Origin: Liolophura sinensis
Lineage: Eukaryota > Mollusca > Polyplacophora > Chitonida > Chitonidae
NCBI RefSeq assembly: GCF_032854445.1
Contig: NC_088298.1
Location: forward strand, 17,505,976 to 17,569,975
DNA: 64,000 nt
Reading direction: 5' to 3'
The notes under the pieces were generated by a model. It saw only the letters and a program-made list of their open reading frames with translations, was not told the DNA's origin and searched no databases. This document shows positions 34,736 through 48,600 of the stretch, in pieces; positions within the stretch are counted from its first letter, which is position 1, and every line of letters begins with the position of its first letter. Made by a program: the position numbers and the translations under genes.

Positions 34736-37700
34736 CTGAAAAAAGTAAAACAGAGCAGCATAAACAAAACTTCCATTTATATACTTAACACACTGGAAAC
34801 TAGAAATGACACACACTGATTGGCTAAGAGAGAAGATAGGAGATCACAGGTCAAAGTTGTTCCTCGTTCACAATCAAGTAAAATTTCAACACCCCAAGTA
34901 ATGTTTTATGAGATTTATGTGTCCAAAGAGTGTAAGTTTAGGACAATTACCAGATTTCCTCTTCACTTGCTTTTCATTTATTGGCACACTGATTTCAGTA
35001 GTATTTCAATGGTGTTTCTTTGTATCAAGAGGCAGTTCTTAATGTCAACGAACTGACAGTGGGTTTTCCCTCCTTGGATTCAACAAGCAAAGAGAATTTT
35101 TATGGTCACAAGTGTGATCCCTGTATTGGGGACTGAACCCAGATTTTCATGTGGCATGCTGGACCTGTTCTAGGTGATTCGTCCCATAAAAAAAAACGAT
35201 CCATTTTACTGAACAAACAGAAGCAGACTGACCGATTTGTATTTTACGCTGTGCTCAAGACGTTTTCACTAATGTGACTGTGGTCAGGTGTATCTGTGGA
35301 GGAAACCGGAGTGCCCGGAATCGACCTTGGGCAGGTACCTGCCAAACCTCCTAATATGGAGCCTCAGCCAAAGCTGCATTCAAAGAAAAGAATGCAGAAC
35401 AAGCACTGACTGACCAATTCAGGAAAAAGAAACACCTTTGCGAAGTTGAATGGCTGGAACCAGAACTGAAGACAAAAAAATCAAAACAGCTCATGTTTTT
35501 GACTTGTTGTCATGATTTATTTATTTATTTATTTGTTTGGGTTTTTTACGCCGTACTCAAGAATATTTCACTTATACCACGGGCGGCCAGCATTATGGTG
35601 GGAGGAAACCGGGCAGGGCCAACGACCATCTGCAGGTTGCTGGGAGACCGTCCCACATACGTTGTCGTCATGACAAACTCACCTGACATGTTCAGTTCTG
35701 TTTTGTTATTCATCGACTCTCGGTCATTTTTCACATATCGCCCACTTGACCTTGATGCTGACCTTGAGTTCTGACCTTTGCCACAATACTCCCGGTGATA
35801 TTTGCCTACAGCACTGTTATAGGATGACACTGTGCCAAAAATAGAAAAAATAAATTTTTTTTTCAGAAAATCATTTTTTGTGTGTGTTTGTAGGATTCAC
35901 AGGTTTAATGTTATATTCATCTATTTTTTTCAATTGCTGTTACAACCATATTAACATACAGTTTTCACTTATAAAATGACACTCATTTTTATGAGTGGAG
36001 GAAAGCAGCATGCCTACTGTTAACCATTGACATCTGGCAAACTACTGCTTTTCAGACTGGTACACTAATACTGGTGGAAGACAACTCCTTTTCCATAAAC
36101 ATAATACTGCACAAACGGCAAAATCAGCACTGTCAACCGCTTACTGTCTCACGGGCAGTGAGAGCAGTGGAATCTCCATACTGCCTGTCCAAAATCAGTA
36201 TTGAACCTGTACTTCGTGTGCAGTTTAAAGTCCACAACCTTGACACATACAATGTATAAAGCAGAGGGAAGTATCTGAAAGCAGGAGATACACTTCTACC
36301 ACTGAAATATACAGTGTGTCATATAAATGTCGTATGAAAGACATTTAAATGCTCTCCAAAAAAAAGGTCAATTTATTATTTTAGAATTGTTTCAGCTTAG
36401 TAAAATTTGTATTTGAAACTATGAATGGTACGGTGGCCAGTTCTGACCATAACAGGACCAGTAACTTGACATCAGGGTTTTTTCACATAACACAGACAGC
36501 TAGGTTTCATCTTTCAGTCAGCATATACATTTGCCAAATGGACCTTGAAACAACCTATTTCAAGCAAAAAGTATGAATGTGATGTTATTTGTATCCTCTC
36601 GATCAATACAAATCAATGTAAAATCTGAAGTATTAAAATCATTTTCGTAAGTTCAAACATTGTAAAATACTAAATCGAAACTCATTTCATTCACTCTTCT
36701 GATATATACTTCATTTCAGTGCTTTCAATGAAATCAAGACAGCACTCATGAATATTTTGCTTATAAGATACCCTTCAAATATGTCTGTGTTAAGTGAATT
36801 ACTTGTGAAATTCATTCTTGTGAATTCGAAAACTATGTACTCTGTCATTTTCTCCTTTAGTTCAAGAGTAAGGGAATTTGTCATCTACCTGCTACAGATG
36901 AAGGTGTGCCGCGGGACCAGGATTGCTGATTCCCTCTCAAAGCTGGGTGCCAGAAAGGTACATCCAATTCCTCAGCTGAAATATACAAAGTAAAGCTCAA
37001 TAATGGGACCTGTCAAACATCTGACAGCAGGACGCTTTTCATCGTGTCAATCGTTCCTTTCCACGCCCATTATAAAGATGTTACATTAAACGCAGCAGGA
37101 TGTTGCCGTAGAAACTGATACATTTCTGACATAACAATGACTTCACTTCCTGCTTCAAACTAGCTCTACATGTACCTCACAGTAGCAGCACTACCTCACA
37201 GCACTGCAACCACCTCACAGCACTAGCTCTACCTCACAGTTCTAGCATTGCCTCACAGCACTAGCACTAAGTTTTATGCTATACCGATACTCAAGAATAT
37301 TTCACTTACATGACAGTGGGCAGCAATATGGTGGGAAGAACAAGGCAGAAGCCCAAAGAAACCATGATCAACTGCAGGTTTTTGGCAGACCTTCCCAAGC
37401 ACGACCAGTTATTACAAAGAAACCAATGACCAATGAGGATAATGAATTCACAAAAAAATGCAATACTTCTGTGCAGAACAGGCTAGCTATCTTACTTAAC
37501 CTTAAAGCTAGCACACTCAGGCAGTTTTTACAAAATGAGCAAATTAGACCCAAAATCAGACATGGATGGACAGAAAATGATTGAAATATCCACAATGCCC
37601 CCCTCACCATCCCCCACCAACTTTAATTTTAAAGGACTGGGGGGGGTAATATAGAAAGAATATGAATCTTACAGTAGATTTCTTGCAGTAGGATCTGTTG

Positions 37701-39606
37701 TTTCGCAGCTATGATATCAGGGTCCCATAACAACAGTTGTTTTTTTCGTCTGCTACTGGCAGCTGAACCACATCTTTGGAGTTTTCTCCTGGAATATGAA
37801 AAAAAATGTAAAAATTTCAACACTCCCATGACATTTGCAACAAACTCAATGATATAAAGTGTTTTATAAGGGTAATTGACATTACTGATTTGAGAGACTG
37901 GTGTTAAATGCTGCCGTCTGGAATATTTCACTTGTACCCTGGTAAGATCATGCGCATAACATGTAACAACATACCTCATTAAATTTATTTATTATTTATT
38001 TGATTGGTGTTTTATGCCTTACTTAAGAATATTTCACTTATACGCCGGCGACCAACATTATGGTGGGAGGAAACCGAGCAGAACAGGGAAAAAAACCCAT
38101 GGCCATCCGCAGGTTGCTGGCAGACCTTCCCACATACAACTCATTAAAAGGCACATACATGTAGGCTGAATTTCCAAGTGACTAGTGTATTTCGCTAGTG
38201 TATTTTGACATATTTTGCCTGATTACAACTGATTCATCCATATTACAGGGGGCACTTAAGAAATCTCTCCGAAGTTTTAATTCATTTCTGATCAGATAAT
38301 CCTAAACTGTTGGCATGAAAAGTTTTATGTCCTTCATTTGCTTCTGAAAGGGAGTGTCTACATACCAACCAGAACACGAAATAAAGTAAATCATATATAG
38401 TACAATGGCCGAACTTCCAAGTGATTAGCTTATTTGTCACTTCAATTACTTGGAAACCACTAGTACATTTGTAATTTAAGTCAAAAAGGCTGTTCAAAAC
38501 ACTGGCAACACCTTAAATGAAATGACAACAAACAATACAGCCTGATGAAGTAGAGTGGAAATAGACATAAACAATTTTTTTCTGATGTGCTTGGTCACTC
38601 TACAAATCAACATTTTAACAGGAACTCTTACAAGGCCCTGGCATATTGCGTCACCCGATACACAGACATGATTAAAAGGCAAAACAGGTTTCGGGTGACA
38701 TAAGGGCGAAAAGTTTCAATGGACAATAGAAATAACTCGTATCTCATTAGTCAAAATTGATCACATGGCGACGCTGTCTCTTTTCTCAAGAACTAGCACT
38801 GTCTCTCAGCATTGTCACTACCACCTGCCCATTAGTGGTGAGTCTAACAATGAAGTGTCTTGGCATGCATGCATGGAAAAAGACACGTCCTTGGGCTATA
38901 GAACTTGGTCTGATTAGCTAAAATTGATTACAAGGTGACACTTTCTTTTTTCTCAAGTGTGCATGATTTTGCTTACTTTGAACTGCAATATCTCTGATGT
39001 GCAAGATCGCAACAATAAACAGTCTATATAACTTTGGTGCAGCGCTGCTTTTTCTTTTGAAGTTAGAGGGTAAAAAGCTCATCGTTATCTTGGTTTACTC
39101 AACGCTGGGGTTTGTTAAACCCCAATCATTCATTATTTCCATGTAATTTAAGCCCAAGTTTATCTTACCTGTAGTATTTCCTCCAGGCCAGCTGGATGAT
39201 CAGTGCTGCCACCTGCCTTCTCCATTCCAACTCCTGTGCCTGCCTTGGGGAGCAGTTCTCTCCCTTTGACTTTCCACTGAAAAAGAAAGTGAAATTGTGT
39301 GGTTTATTTATTTATTTATTTATTTGGTGTTAAACGCCGTACTCAAGAATATTCCACTTATACGACGGCAGCCAGTATAATGGTGGGAGGAAACTGGGCA
39401 GAGCCCAGGGGAAACCCACGACTGCCCTACATTTCCACTTATGGCCGGAGAGGAAGCCAGCATGACCTCTAAGCACGCTAACCAAGTGAGCCACGGAGGC
39501 CCCCGAAATTGTGTGGTAGGTAAAAGTCTAAATACAAGTACAAGCTGATACAAGTACGGTTACGTTCAACCTGAAGATAAATTCTTTTCCCAGCTGTGCT
39601 CAGATG

Positions 39607-39656
<50 letters not shown>

Positions 39657-42600
39657 TGTAACAGACGAAGTCCTAGCAGATATAGTATACATTGGCATCA
39701 AAACTTAAACGATAAACCATCATACTTTCATTTATTTACGTATTTATGTCCTATCACAAAGAGTTTTCGAAAGCCAAAATGTTTTTTTGGAACTAAAGTA
39801 GCTCTAGTCCTTGTCTCTTTGGACACGAGATACCTGTAGTGATTTGATATTTAGCCAGAATCTTGTGAAAGCATCATGTGTGTGAGTTCTGCCGATGTTT
39901 ATAGTGGTGTATATAGCCTTAGTTATTCCAAGCACTAATGTCAGCTTACTATCAAATAAACCAATGCTAGCACAGGGCTTGTTCACACACACACAAAAAA
40001 ACTGTCTTTGTTTGTTCATTTCACGCATGACCAGTTGTTGTTCAAATGACTCAAATACATGAATACGATCTCTTTCATATGATAACATATCAGTTACAGC
40101 ACTAATACAAATGCACTGTATACTGACTACGTTTTGTCTGGTAAAGAAAACAAAATACCAGGGGAAATCACTCTTGAACAACTTGTTTGCTGTGCAGAGT
40201 ACTACAAGGGACGTAACTTTTGCAAGTCACTGTAAACAACATTCTGAAACTCATTTAGATGCTCTCAACTTTCAGAACCACTGCTTCCAACTGTGTCGGA
40301 CTTCACATTCTTATTTTTATTTACTCCAATTAATGGCCCTGGTAAACTACTTGAAAGTTTTTTATATGTGGGTCATTCGGTGTGAGAATTAAATGTGAGA
40401 CTTTTATTTACTGCACCAGTATTGTATGCCCGGGGTAAAAATGGGTCATTCTATGTCATTGCAGCGCTGATGTAATGACCCCATTGGATTATTTTGAAAA
40501 AATTCTCAAACATACCTTAGCATATGTGAGCAAGGTCTGTCAAGTTATAGCTCCAAACTCTAAGTGTTTTTTGAGATATGACCCTTTACAAACACCACGT
40601 ACTGTTCGTTTTGAAATGCTTATTTGTTCTGGAAGCATTTTCATATGGCTGTTATCTTCTATTCACAGGGACTAGATGTCTGGAAATCCACCTACTGGGG
40701 TTTTCCTACCCAGGCTTTCAAAATATGGTCTCAGAAAATTAATATATTCAACACTTTTCAAGATAATAGCCCTGAAACATTACACTATGATTAATGCTTT
40801 TGTTAAATTTTGTATTTTCAGTGAGCTACCATAGGTCAGGTGAACTGTACAGGAGACCTTCGTTAACTGATAATATTATATATCTCAAAAACCACTTGGA
40901 ATCTGGAGCTATAACTTGGCAAACCTTCCTCATGTATGCGGAAGAGTTTTTTCAAAATGATCCCTGGGGGTCACTACAGTCGGCTGAAATGACACAGAAT
41001 GACCCGTTCTGAACCTTTGTATATAATACTGGTGCAGTAAATAAAAGTCTCACATTTAATGCTAAACATATATAGGTATATATATCAGTTTAGCAGTTTT
41101 AAAATGACATATTTTTCTTGTTTCTGCTTGACCCATCAACCATGTTTGATCAATTTCTCATCCAAAACTATAATTGTTGCATCAAATGTGTCTTTTTAAG
41201 GCCAAAACGTGCTTAATACAAAATAAAACAAAAACTTGGTTTGAAAAAGTACTTCTTGGCCAGAGTAGAGCTGAGAGCTGTTCTCCGTTTCTGAAAGGCC
41301 TGCTTTCGTTCTTTTTCAGCTCTCACTATCTCTCTGGTAGCTTTATGTTGTTCCAGTATTTCCCGATCAGTTGGTGGCCGGACTTCTGGTTTGGACTGTC
41401 TGAAAACGAAAAACAATGTCAGCTATAAAAAATAACTGTTATGGTAAATCCAACAACTCAAAGCGAGGGGATTTCATGAATGGCTTAAACATAAAACCTA
41501 ACTCAACAAGAGCCTGTGAAGCCTTAGAAAAGTTTTAAATGCCACTTTCTGTACAGACATGCCCATACACAATCAGTGGCCATACACAATCAGTGCTCAT
41601 CTAAAATCAGTGCTCATACACAATCAGTGTCCATACACAATCAGTGCCCATACACAATCAGTGCCCAAACACAGTGTCCATACACAATCAGTCCTCATAC
41701 ACAATCAGTGCTCATACACAATCAGTGCCCATACACAATCAGTGCCCATACACAATCAGTGCTCAAACACAGTGTCCATACACAATCAGTGCTCATACAC
41801 AATCAGTGCCCATACACAATCAGTGCCCAAACACAGTGTCCATACACAATCAGTGCTCATACACAATCAGTGCCCATACACAATCAGTGCTCATACACAA
41901 TCAGTGCCCATACACAATCAGCGCCCATACACAATCAATGCCTATGCTGATCTCAGGTCTGTAAAACAGATAGCACGATACAAGACATAAAGATGGATAG
42001 TCAAATAGACATCCAACATTTCCAGTAGTGAGATATTGGCATCTTGTGACCTGTGAGTTGAAACTCTTTTACTGCTGAAAGTAAAGACGTCCAACTATTA
42101 CCATCCAACTGTCAAATATTCTAAATGACCATAAATTTTGTCCATGACTAAATTACCAATTTTTTTGATTCTGAGAGTTCTACTGACTTCAGAAAAATGT
42201 TTTTAGGTTTGCTTGGAACATGGAATGATGTTCTACTGGAAAATTGTAAGTTTCAACACCGAAAATAATACTGTGTGACATTTATATGCCTCTGAAATTA
42301 CACTTTTTCAGGCGAAATTTTAAATCATTTAAAGTATGCTGGGCAACTATGTTTGATCACATTTACTATAAGATGGGTGTCAGACAAACGTTTTACAAAA
42401 AGTTGTTTACAGCAAGGAAATGATTGATCAGTTTAACAATTGTGCACTTAAGAAGTTGCTGAAGGAATAAGGTGTGACTTGTGCTGCCAGAACGCGGTGG
42501 TAGGTAAATTAATGTCAATTAAGGTTACCCAAACATTTTTGACAGGTCACATGATACAGTAGGACTGTTCTAACTTGAAACTCCCTTATTATGGGAGGAT

Positions 42601-45600
42601 ATGTTTTGATGAAACAGGTGTAGAGATGAACAGATATCAATCTGGTAAACCAAAAATACATGTATGAACCAATCACATGCACCTTCCGTACACGCACAAA
42701 ATGTGATCTATGAGTTTCGGGATTCTCTTTTAGCAAATTTTCAAACCATGAGCAAATTACAGCGAATGCAATTCATGGACACAACAGACCACACAGATTA
42801 TCGGACATGAACTTGATAGTCTCACATACTTAATATAGCCTGTTATAATGCTCCTCTAATCAGCTTTCCATACACAAGCAAATTACAGCGAATGCGATTC
42901 ATGGACACAACAGACCACACAGATTATCGGACATGAACTTGATAGTCTCACATACTTAATATAGCCTGTTATAATGCTCCTCTAATCAGCTTTCCATACA
43001 CAAGCAAATTACAGCGAATGCGATTCATGGACACAACAGACCACACAGATTATCGGACATGAATTTGACAGTCTCACATACTTAATATAGCCTGTTATAA
43101 TACTCCTCTAATCAGCTTTCCACACACAAGCAAATTACAGCGAATGCGATTCTTGGACACAACAGACCACACAGATTATCGGACATGAATTTGATAGTCT
43201 CACATACTTAATATAGCCTGTTACAATGCTCCTCTAATCAGCTTTCCATACACAAGCAAATTACAGCGAATGCGATTCTTGGACACAACAGACCACACAG
43301 ATTATCGGACATGAATTTGATAGTCTCACATACTTAATATAGCCTGTTACAATGCTCCTCTAATCAGCTTTCCATACACAAGCAAATTACAGCGAATGCG
43401 ATTCATGGACACAACAGACCACACAGATTATCGGACATGAATTTGACAGTCTCACATACTTAATATAGCCTGTTACAATGCTCCTCTAATCAGCTTTCCA
43501 TACACAAGCAAATTACAGCGAATGCGATTCATGGACACAACAGACCACACAGATTATCGGACATGAATTTGACAGTCTCACATACTTAATTTAGCCTGTT
43601 ACAATGCTCCTCTAATCAGCTTTTCATACACAAGCAAATTACAGCGAATGCGATTCATGGACACAACAGACCACACAGATTATCGGACATGAATTTGACA
43701 GTCTCACATACTTAATATAGCCTGTTACAATGCTCCTCTAATCAGCTTTTCATACACAAGCAAATTACAGCGAATGCGATTCATGGACACAACAGACCAC
43801 ACAGATTATCGGACATGAATTTGACATTCTCACATACTTAATATAGCCTGTTACAATGCTCCTCTAATCAGCTTTCCATACACAAGCAAATTACAGCGAA
43901 TGCGATTCATGGACACAACAGACCACACAGATTATCGGACATGAATTTGACAGTCTCACATACTTAATATAGCCTGTTACAATGCTCCTCTAATCAGCTT
44001 TTCATACACAAGCAAATTACAGCGAATGCGATTCATGGACACAACAGACCACACAGATTATCGGACATGAATTTGACAGTCTCACATACTTAATATAGCC
44101 TGTTACAATGCTCCTCTAATCAGCTTTTCATACACAAGCAAATTACAGCGAATGCGATTCTTGGACACAACAGACCACACAGATTATCGGACATGAATTT
44201 GACAGTCTCACATACTTAATATAGCCTGTTACAATGCTCCTCTAATCAGCTTTCCATACACAAGCAAATTACAGCGAATGCGATTCATGGACACAACAGA
44301 CCACACAGATTATCGGACATGAATTTGACAGTCTCGCATACTTAATATAGCCTGTTACAACGCTCCTCTAATCAGCTTTCCATACACAAGCAAAAATTAC
44401 ACAAAATGTGATGCAGGGGCCCACAGATATACGAAATTACAACAGATGTACAAAGTAATCATTTAGATGAGCTAACATTGCATTGGCTGGAGGCTGTTCT
44501 CCCGCAGGTTCTGTGGGAGAGATCAAGTTCTCCGCATCATGTCCACTTTCGGTTTCATTTTCAGCTTCAGCATCAATGGCAGAGCACAATGGCTGATCCT
44601 CGGCATCAGGCTTTGTCTGAACATCCTTCTTTTTGCACACTTCTTCCGCACGTTTTCTATAACACAAGGCAAAAAACAAAAAAAATTAATACCGAATTAA
44701 ATCCAAAAAATGTTTTTTGTTAAATAAAACATTTGTGTCTTAAATACTCTACATTAAAATGAAAACAAAAATGCTATTTTTTCTGGATCTGTGCCCAGTT
44801 TCACAAAGCCATGTACAGCATTTTTTCATTGTATTTTTGTCGTATGATATTTTGTACGCCACCATTACCATACTATTGTCCTATACGTGCGACTATTGTA
44901 CATGTAGAACATCTTTGTGAAACTGGCCCCTGAGATTTCACTGCTCCTGTGTAGGCTGACAGGTTTTATTAACATTCTCTTCACTGAAATACAAGCTTTC
45001 TGAAAGTATGTGTAGGCTTATTGCAGGTTCTGCAATTCATGTATATGTACTGTACTGGTTTGAGACTTTTTTGTGGAACAAAAACTGCCAGATTTTTGTC
45101 CAAAAAAAAAAAAAAAATGAACTCCACAGTGTGACACTCATTTATTCATTTTACTTATCTGATTTGTGTTTTACACAGTACAGAAGAGGAAGTCAGCATG
45201 AACTGGAGTTGACCTCATCGACCGCATACCTGATGCTCAAATCTCATCTGTAATCGTGTTATGGCAAAGCCATACAGTAAGTCTCCCATGACCTTACTTC
45301 TCCTGCTGGTTGGGACAGTTGTAGGGACAGCACTATTGGTTGTGTTGTTGCTTTTAATATGTATGAATGTATGTACCTTCACTTTTGAAACTACACGATG
45401 CTTTATCTTGTTTTATATACATCGATGTATTTTTGGATTGGGTCTCTGAACTACATGTTTCCTAAACCTTTGTTTTCTCTGTGAAGGCCTTGGGGAAGAG
45501 CAGTTTCATTGTAAATTGCCCAAGTTACCTTCGATAAATAAACATATTATTATTACTATAATTATAAGTTTCAATTCTACACCACTAACTGCTGTGAGAA

Positions 45601-48600
45601 AAAAGATCTGGAAGACTGTTTCGAGACAAACCCAAAGTCTGACAGAAAGACATAGCATAAAGTTAACTCCCTGTAGAAGACTGACATCAAAATACAGGTA
45701 CAGTCTCCTTACTTGGCAGCTTCTTTCTTCAAGTGTTCATGTTTCATTAGCAGCTGTTTTCTCTCAATGAAAGTTTTCCTCACTCTGAATCCCCGAAAGG
45801 CTGACTGTTAAAAAAGAAACAAAAAACTTAAATTTGGTATTTTGGGCATAAACCAGACAAACCTAAATTATTCATCCATATTCTTCAATATTTCAAATAG
45901 TATGGCTTGGCAATAAACTTTGGTCACAGAATGACCATGTAGGCTTTCTCTCTTGTAGTACGCACAAAGTTTGGCTAGCAGCCTGCGGATGGTGTTGGGT
46001 TTCATCTGGACTCTACCCAGATTCTTCGCACCTTATTGCTGACCACTGCCATATAAGTGAAATCTTCCAGAGTATGGAGTTAAAAAGCACAAATCAAATC
46101 AAATAAATAAAGTACCTGTTGAGAAAAAAAAAAGAAAAAAAAAAGCAGAATAGGATATACCACCTTCACGTAAAAATAGATACACTGGTAACTTCTGTAA
46201 TTACAGTTCTGTCAGCATGAGAGAGATAAGATCAATGACTGATATTTGTGTGTTTTATGCCAAGCTCAAGAATATTTCACTCATACAACCACAGCCACGT
46301 TAAATTTAAGGTGTGAGGAAACCATTTGTGGAATTTAAATCCACATGGCTTAAGGATGACTCATCACATTATGGCTAGAGGAAACCATTTGTGCAATTTA
46401 AATCCACATGACTTAAGGATGACTCATCACATTATGGCTAGAGGAAACTATTTGTGCAATTTAAATCCACATGACTTAAGGATGACTCATCACATTATGG
46501 CGAGAGGAAACCATTTGTGCAATTTAAATCCACATGACTTAAGGATGACTCATCACATTATGGCTAGAGGAAACTATTTGTGCAATTTAAATCCACATGA
46601 CTTAAGGATGACTCATCACATTATGGCGAGAGGAAACCATTTGTGCAATTTAAATCCACATGACTTAAGGGTGACTCATCACATTATGGCAAGAGGAAAT
46701 CATTTGTGCAATTTAAATCCACATGACTTAAGGATGACTCATCACATTATGGCTAGAGGAAACCATTTGTGCAATTTAAATCCACATGACTTAAGGATGA
46801 CTCATCACATTATGGCTAGAGGAAACTATTTCTGGAATTTAAATCGACAAGGTTTAAGAATGATTGTCACATTATGGTGTGAGGAAAACCATTTGTGGAA
46901 TTTAAATCCACAAGATTTAAGTTTCTTGTACAGTTTGGACTAGAACATCTAAGTGTGATCAAACAGTTTATCATTTTTTGGAAAGATACTCCCTCTGACT
47001 AATAATATTTCGGGGCCTCCGTGGCTCAGTCGGTTAGCGCGCTAGTGCAGCGTAATGACCCAGGAGCCTCTCACCAATGCGGTCGCTGTGAGTTCAAGTC
47101 CAGCTCACGGTGGCTTCCTCTCAGGCCATACATGGGAAGGTCTTCCAGCAACCTACAGATGGTCATGGGTTTCCCCCAGGCTCTGCCCAGTTTCTTCCCA
47201 CCATAATGCTGGCGGCCGTCGTATAAGTAAAATATTCTTGAGTACGGCGTAAAACACCAATCAAATAAATAAATAAATAAATAAATAATAATATCTTCGT
47301 CAACCCCTTTTAGTAATCTCTGTACTTTGCTACCTGAATCTTCTGGGCTGCGATGTCCTGTATACCAGTGATGGATAGCGCCCCCTGTTCTATCATGTAC
47401 TGAGCCACGTCGTGGTGTTCTCCCATCAGAGCGTAATCCAAAGGTGTGTACCTGGGTGTAAGATTGTAAACACGTAACCGAGGTGCTATTTTTTTGTATT
47501 TGTTTACTAACTCTTGTCTACAGTTTATGAGTGGGTACGTACTACAATGTAGCCCTGTTGCTGGTACGTCCGCTATTTTGAAAAGTAAATGTGAAACTAA
47601 GCTTTATTTTTCACTCTTCCACAGGATGGACCAACATGGGCAAGGGGTCACAAAGAGATATACAAACAATCTGAGATTTGATTGATTGATTTACTGCTGT
47701 TTAACGCTGTACTCAAGACTGTTAATATACCATCAAATATCAAGATAAAGATATATGAAGGTAGTCAAGTTTATGGGTGGAGGAAACCAGAGTGTAAACC
47801 ACCACCGATTGTCAGATACCTGACAAATCTCCAGACAAACCTCCAGACAAACCTCCTGACAAACCCCCCAGACAAACCTCCTGACAAACCTCCAGACAAA
47901 CCTCCAAACTCTCCTGACTAACCTCCTGACTAACCTCCAGACAAACCTCCTGACATACCTCCTGACAAACCCTCAAGACAACCTCCCAGACAAACCCTCC
48001 AGACAAACCTCCAAACCTCCTGACAAACCCTCCAGACAGACCCCCAGACAAACCCTTCAGACAAACCTCCAGACAAACCTCCTGACTAACCTCCTAACAA
48101 AACCTCCTTACAAACCTGCAGACAAACCTTCAGACAAACCTCCTGATATACCTCCTGATATACCTCCAGACAAACCTCCAGACAAACCTCCAGACAAGCC
48201 TCAGAAAATAGACCAGTGTAATATGAATGAATGAATGCTTCGAGTTTAACAATTTTTCAGTCATATGACGACGAGTAGTCATTAGGCGTGTGTACATATA
48301 CTGTGTCTTCCTGTGGCAGAATGAGTTCATGTCGCCAAAGTGCTGCCGCCACTGAAGTATCATGCCGCACATACCAGACATTCTCTAACCTCTCAGTGTT
48401 TTGAGCGCCAAGCCAAGCAACAGGAAGTACCATGTTTAAAGTCTTTGGTATGACCGGGTTTGATCCCGGGTCTTCGATTTCATGGCGGACACCCTAACTA
48501 TTAGGCCACCAAAGCAGTCAGACTGGTGTAATATGATGTCATTACATTATAATATGATGACGTATGTCTCTGTGCATTGTATCCTTGTACCTGGACAGAC

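Noticed and set aside
41213-41252. TAA at 41213 as the end of inversin
   Set aside because: Exons 19-23 downstream encode the second IQ motif and the FSYN tail in consistent phase, so the gene continues. A short isoform stays possible.
41559-41990. Three overlapping frames of His/Gln/Ser repeats
   Set aside because: All three frames are rotations of one 17-bp unit in intron 17.
42751-44388. Regular direct repeats as a CRISPR array
   Set aside because: Adjacent 126-bp units with no unique spacers, inside a eukaryotic intron; this is a satellite.
45261-45449. 62-codon plus-strand frame with a hydrophobic Leu/Val stretch
   Set aside because: Inside inversin intron 16 and antisense; the following sequence with cgataaataaacatattatt looks like a retroelement end. 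No support as a gene.
46326-46943. 205-codon frame of repeated 21-residue units
   Set aside because: Product of the 63-bp minisatellite in intron 15; the unit resembles SINE-A sequence.
47021-47252. Short frames with SHQCGRCEFKSS-type or TNAVAVSSS-type residues, also at 320, 2544, 25553, 28695 and others
   Set aside because: They are translations of SINE-A and recur wherever the SINE is found.
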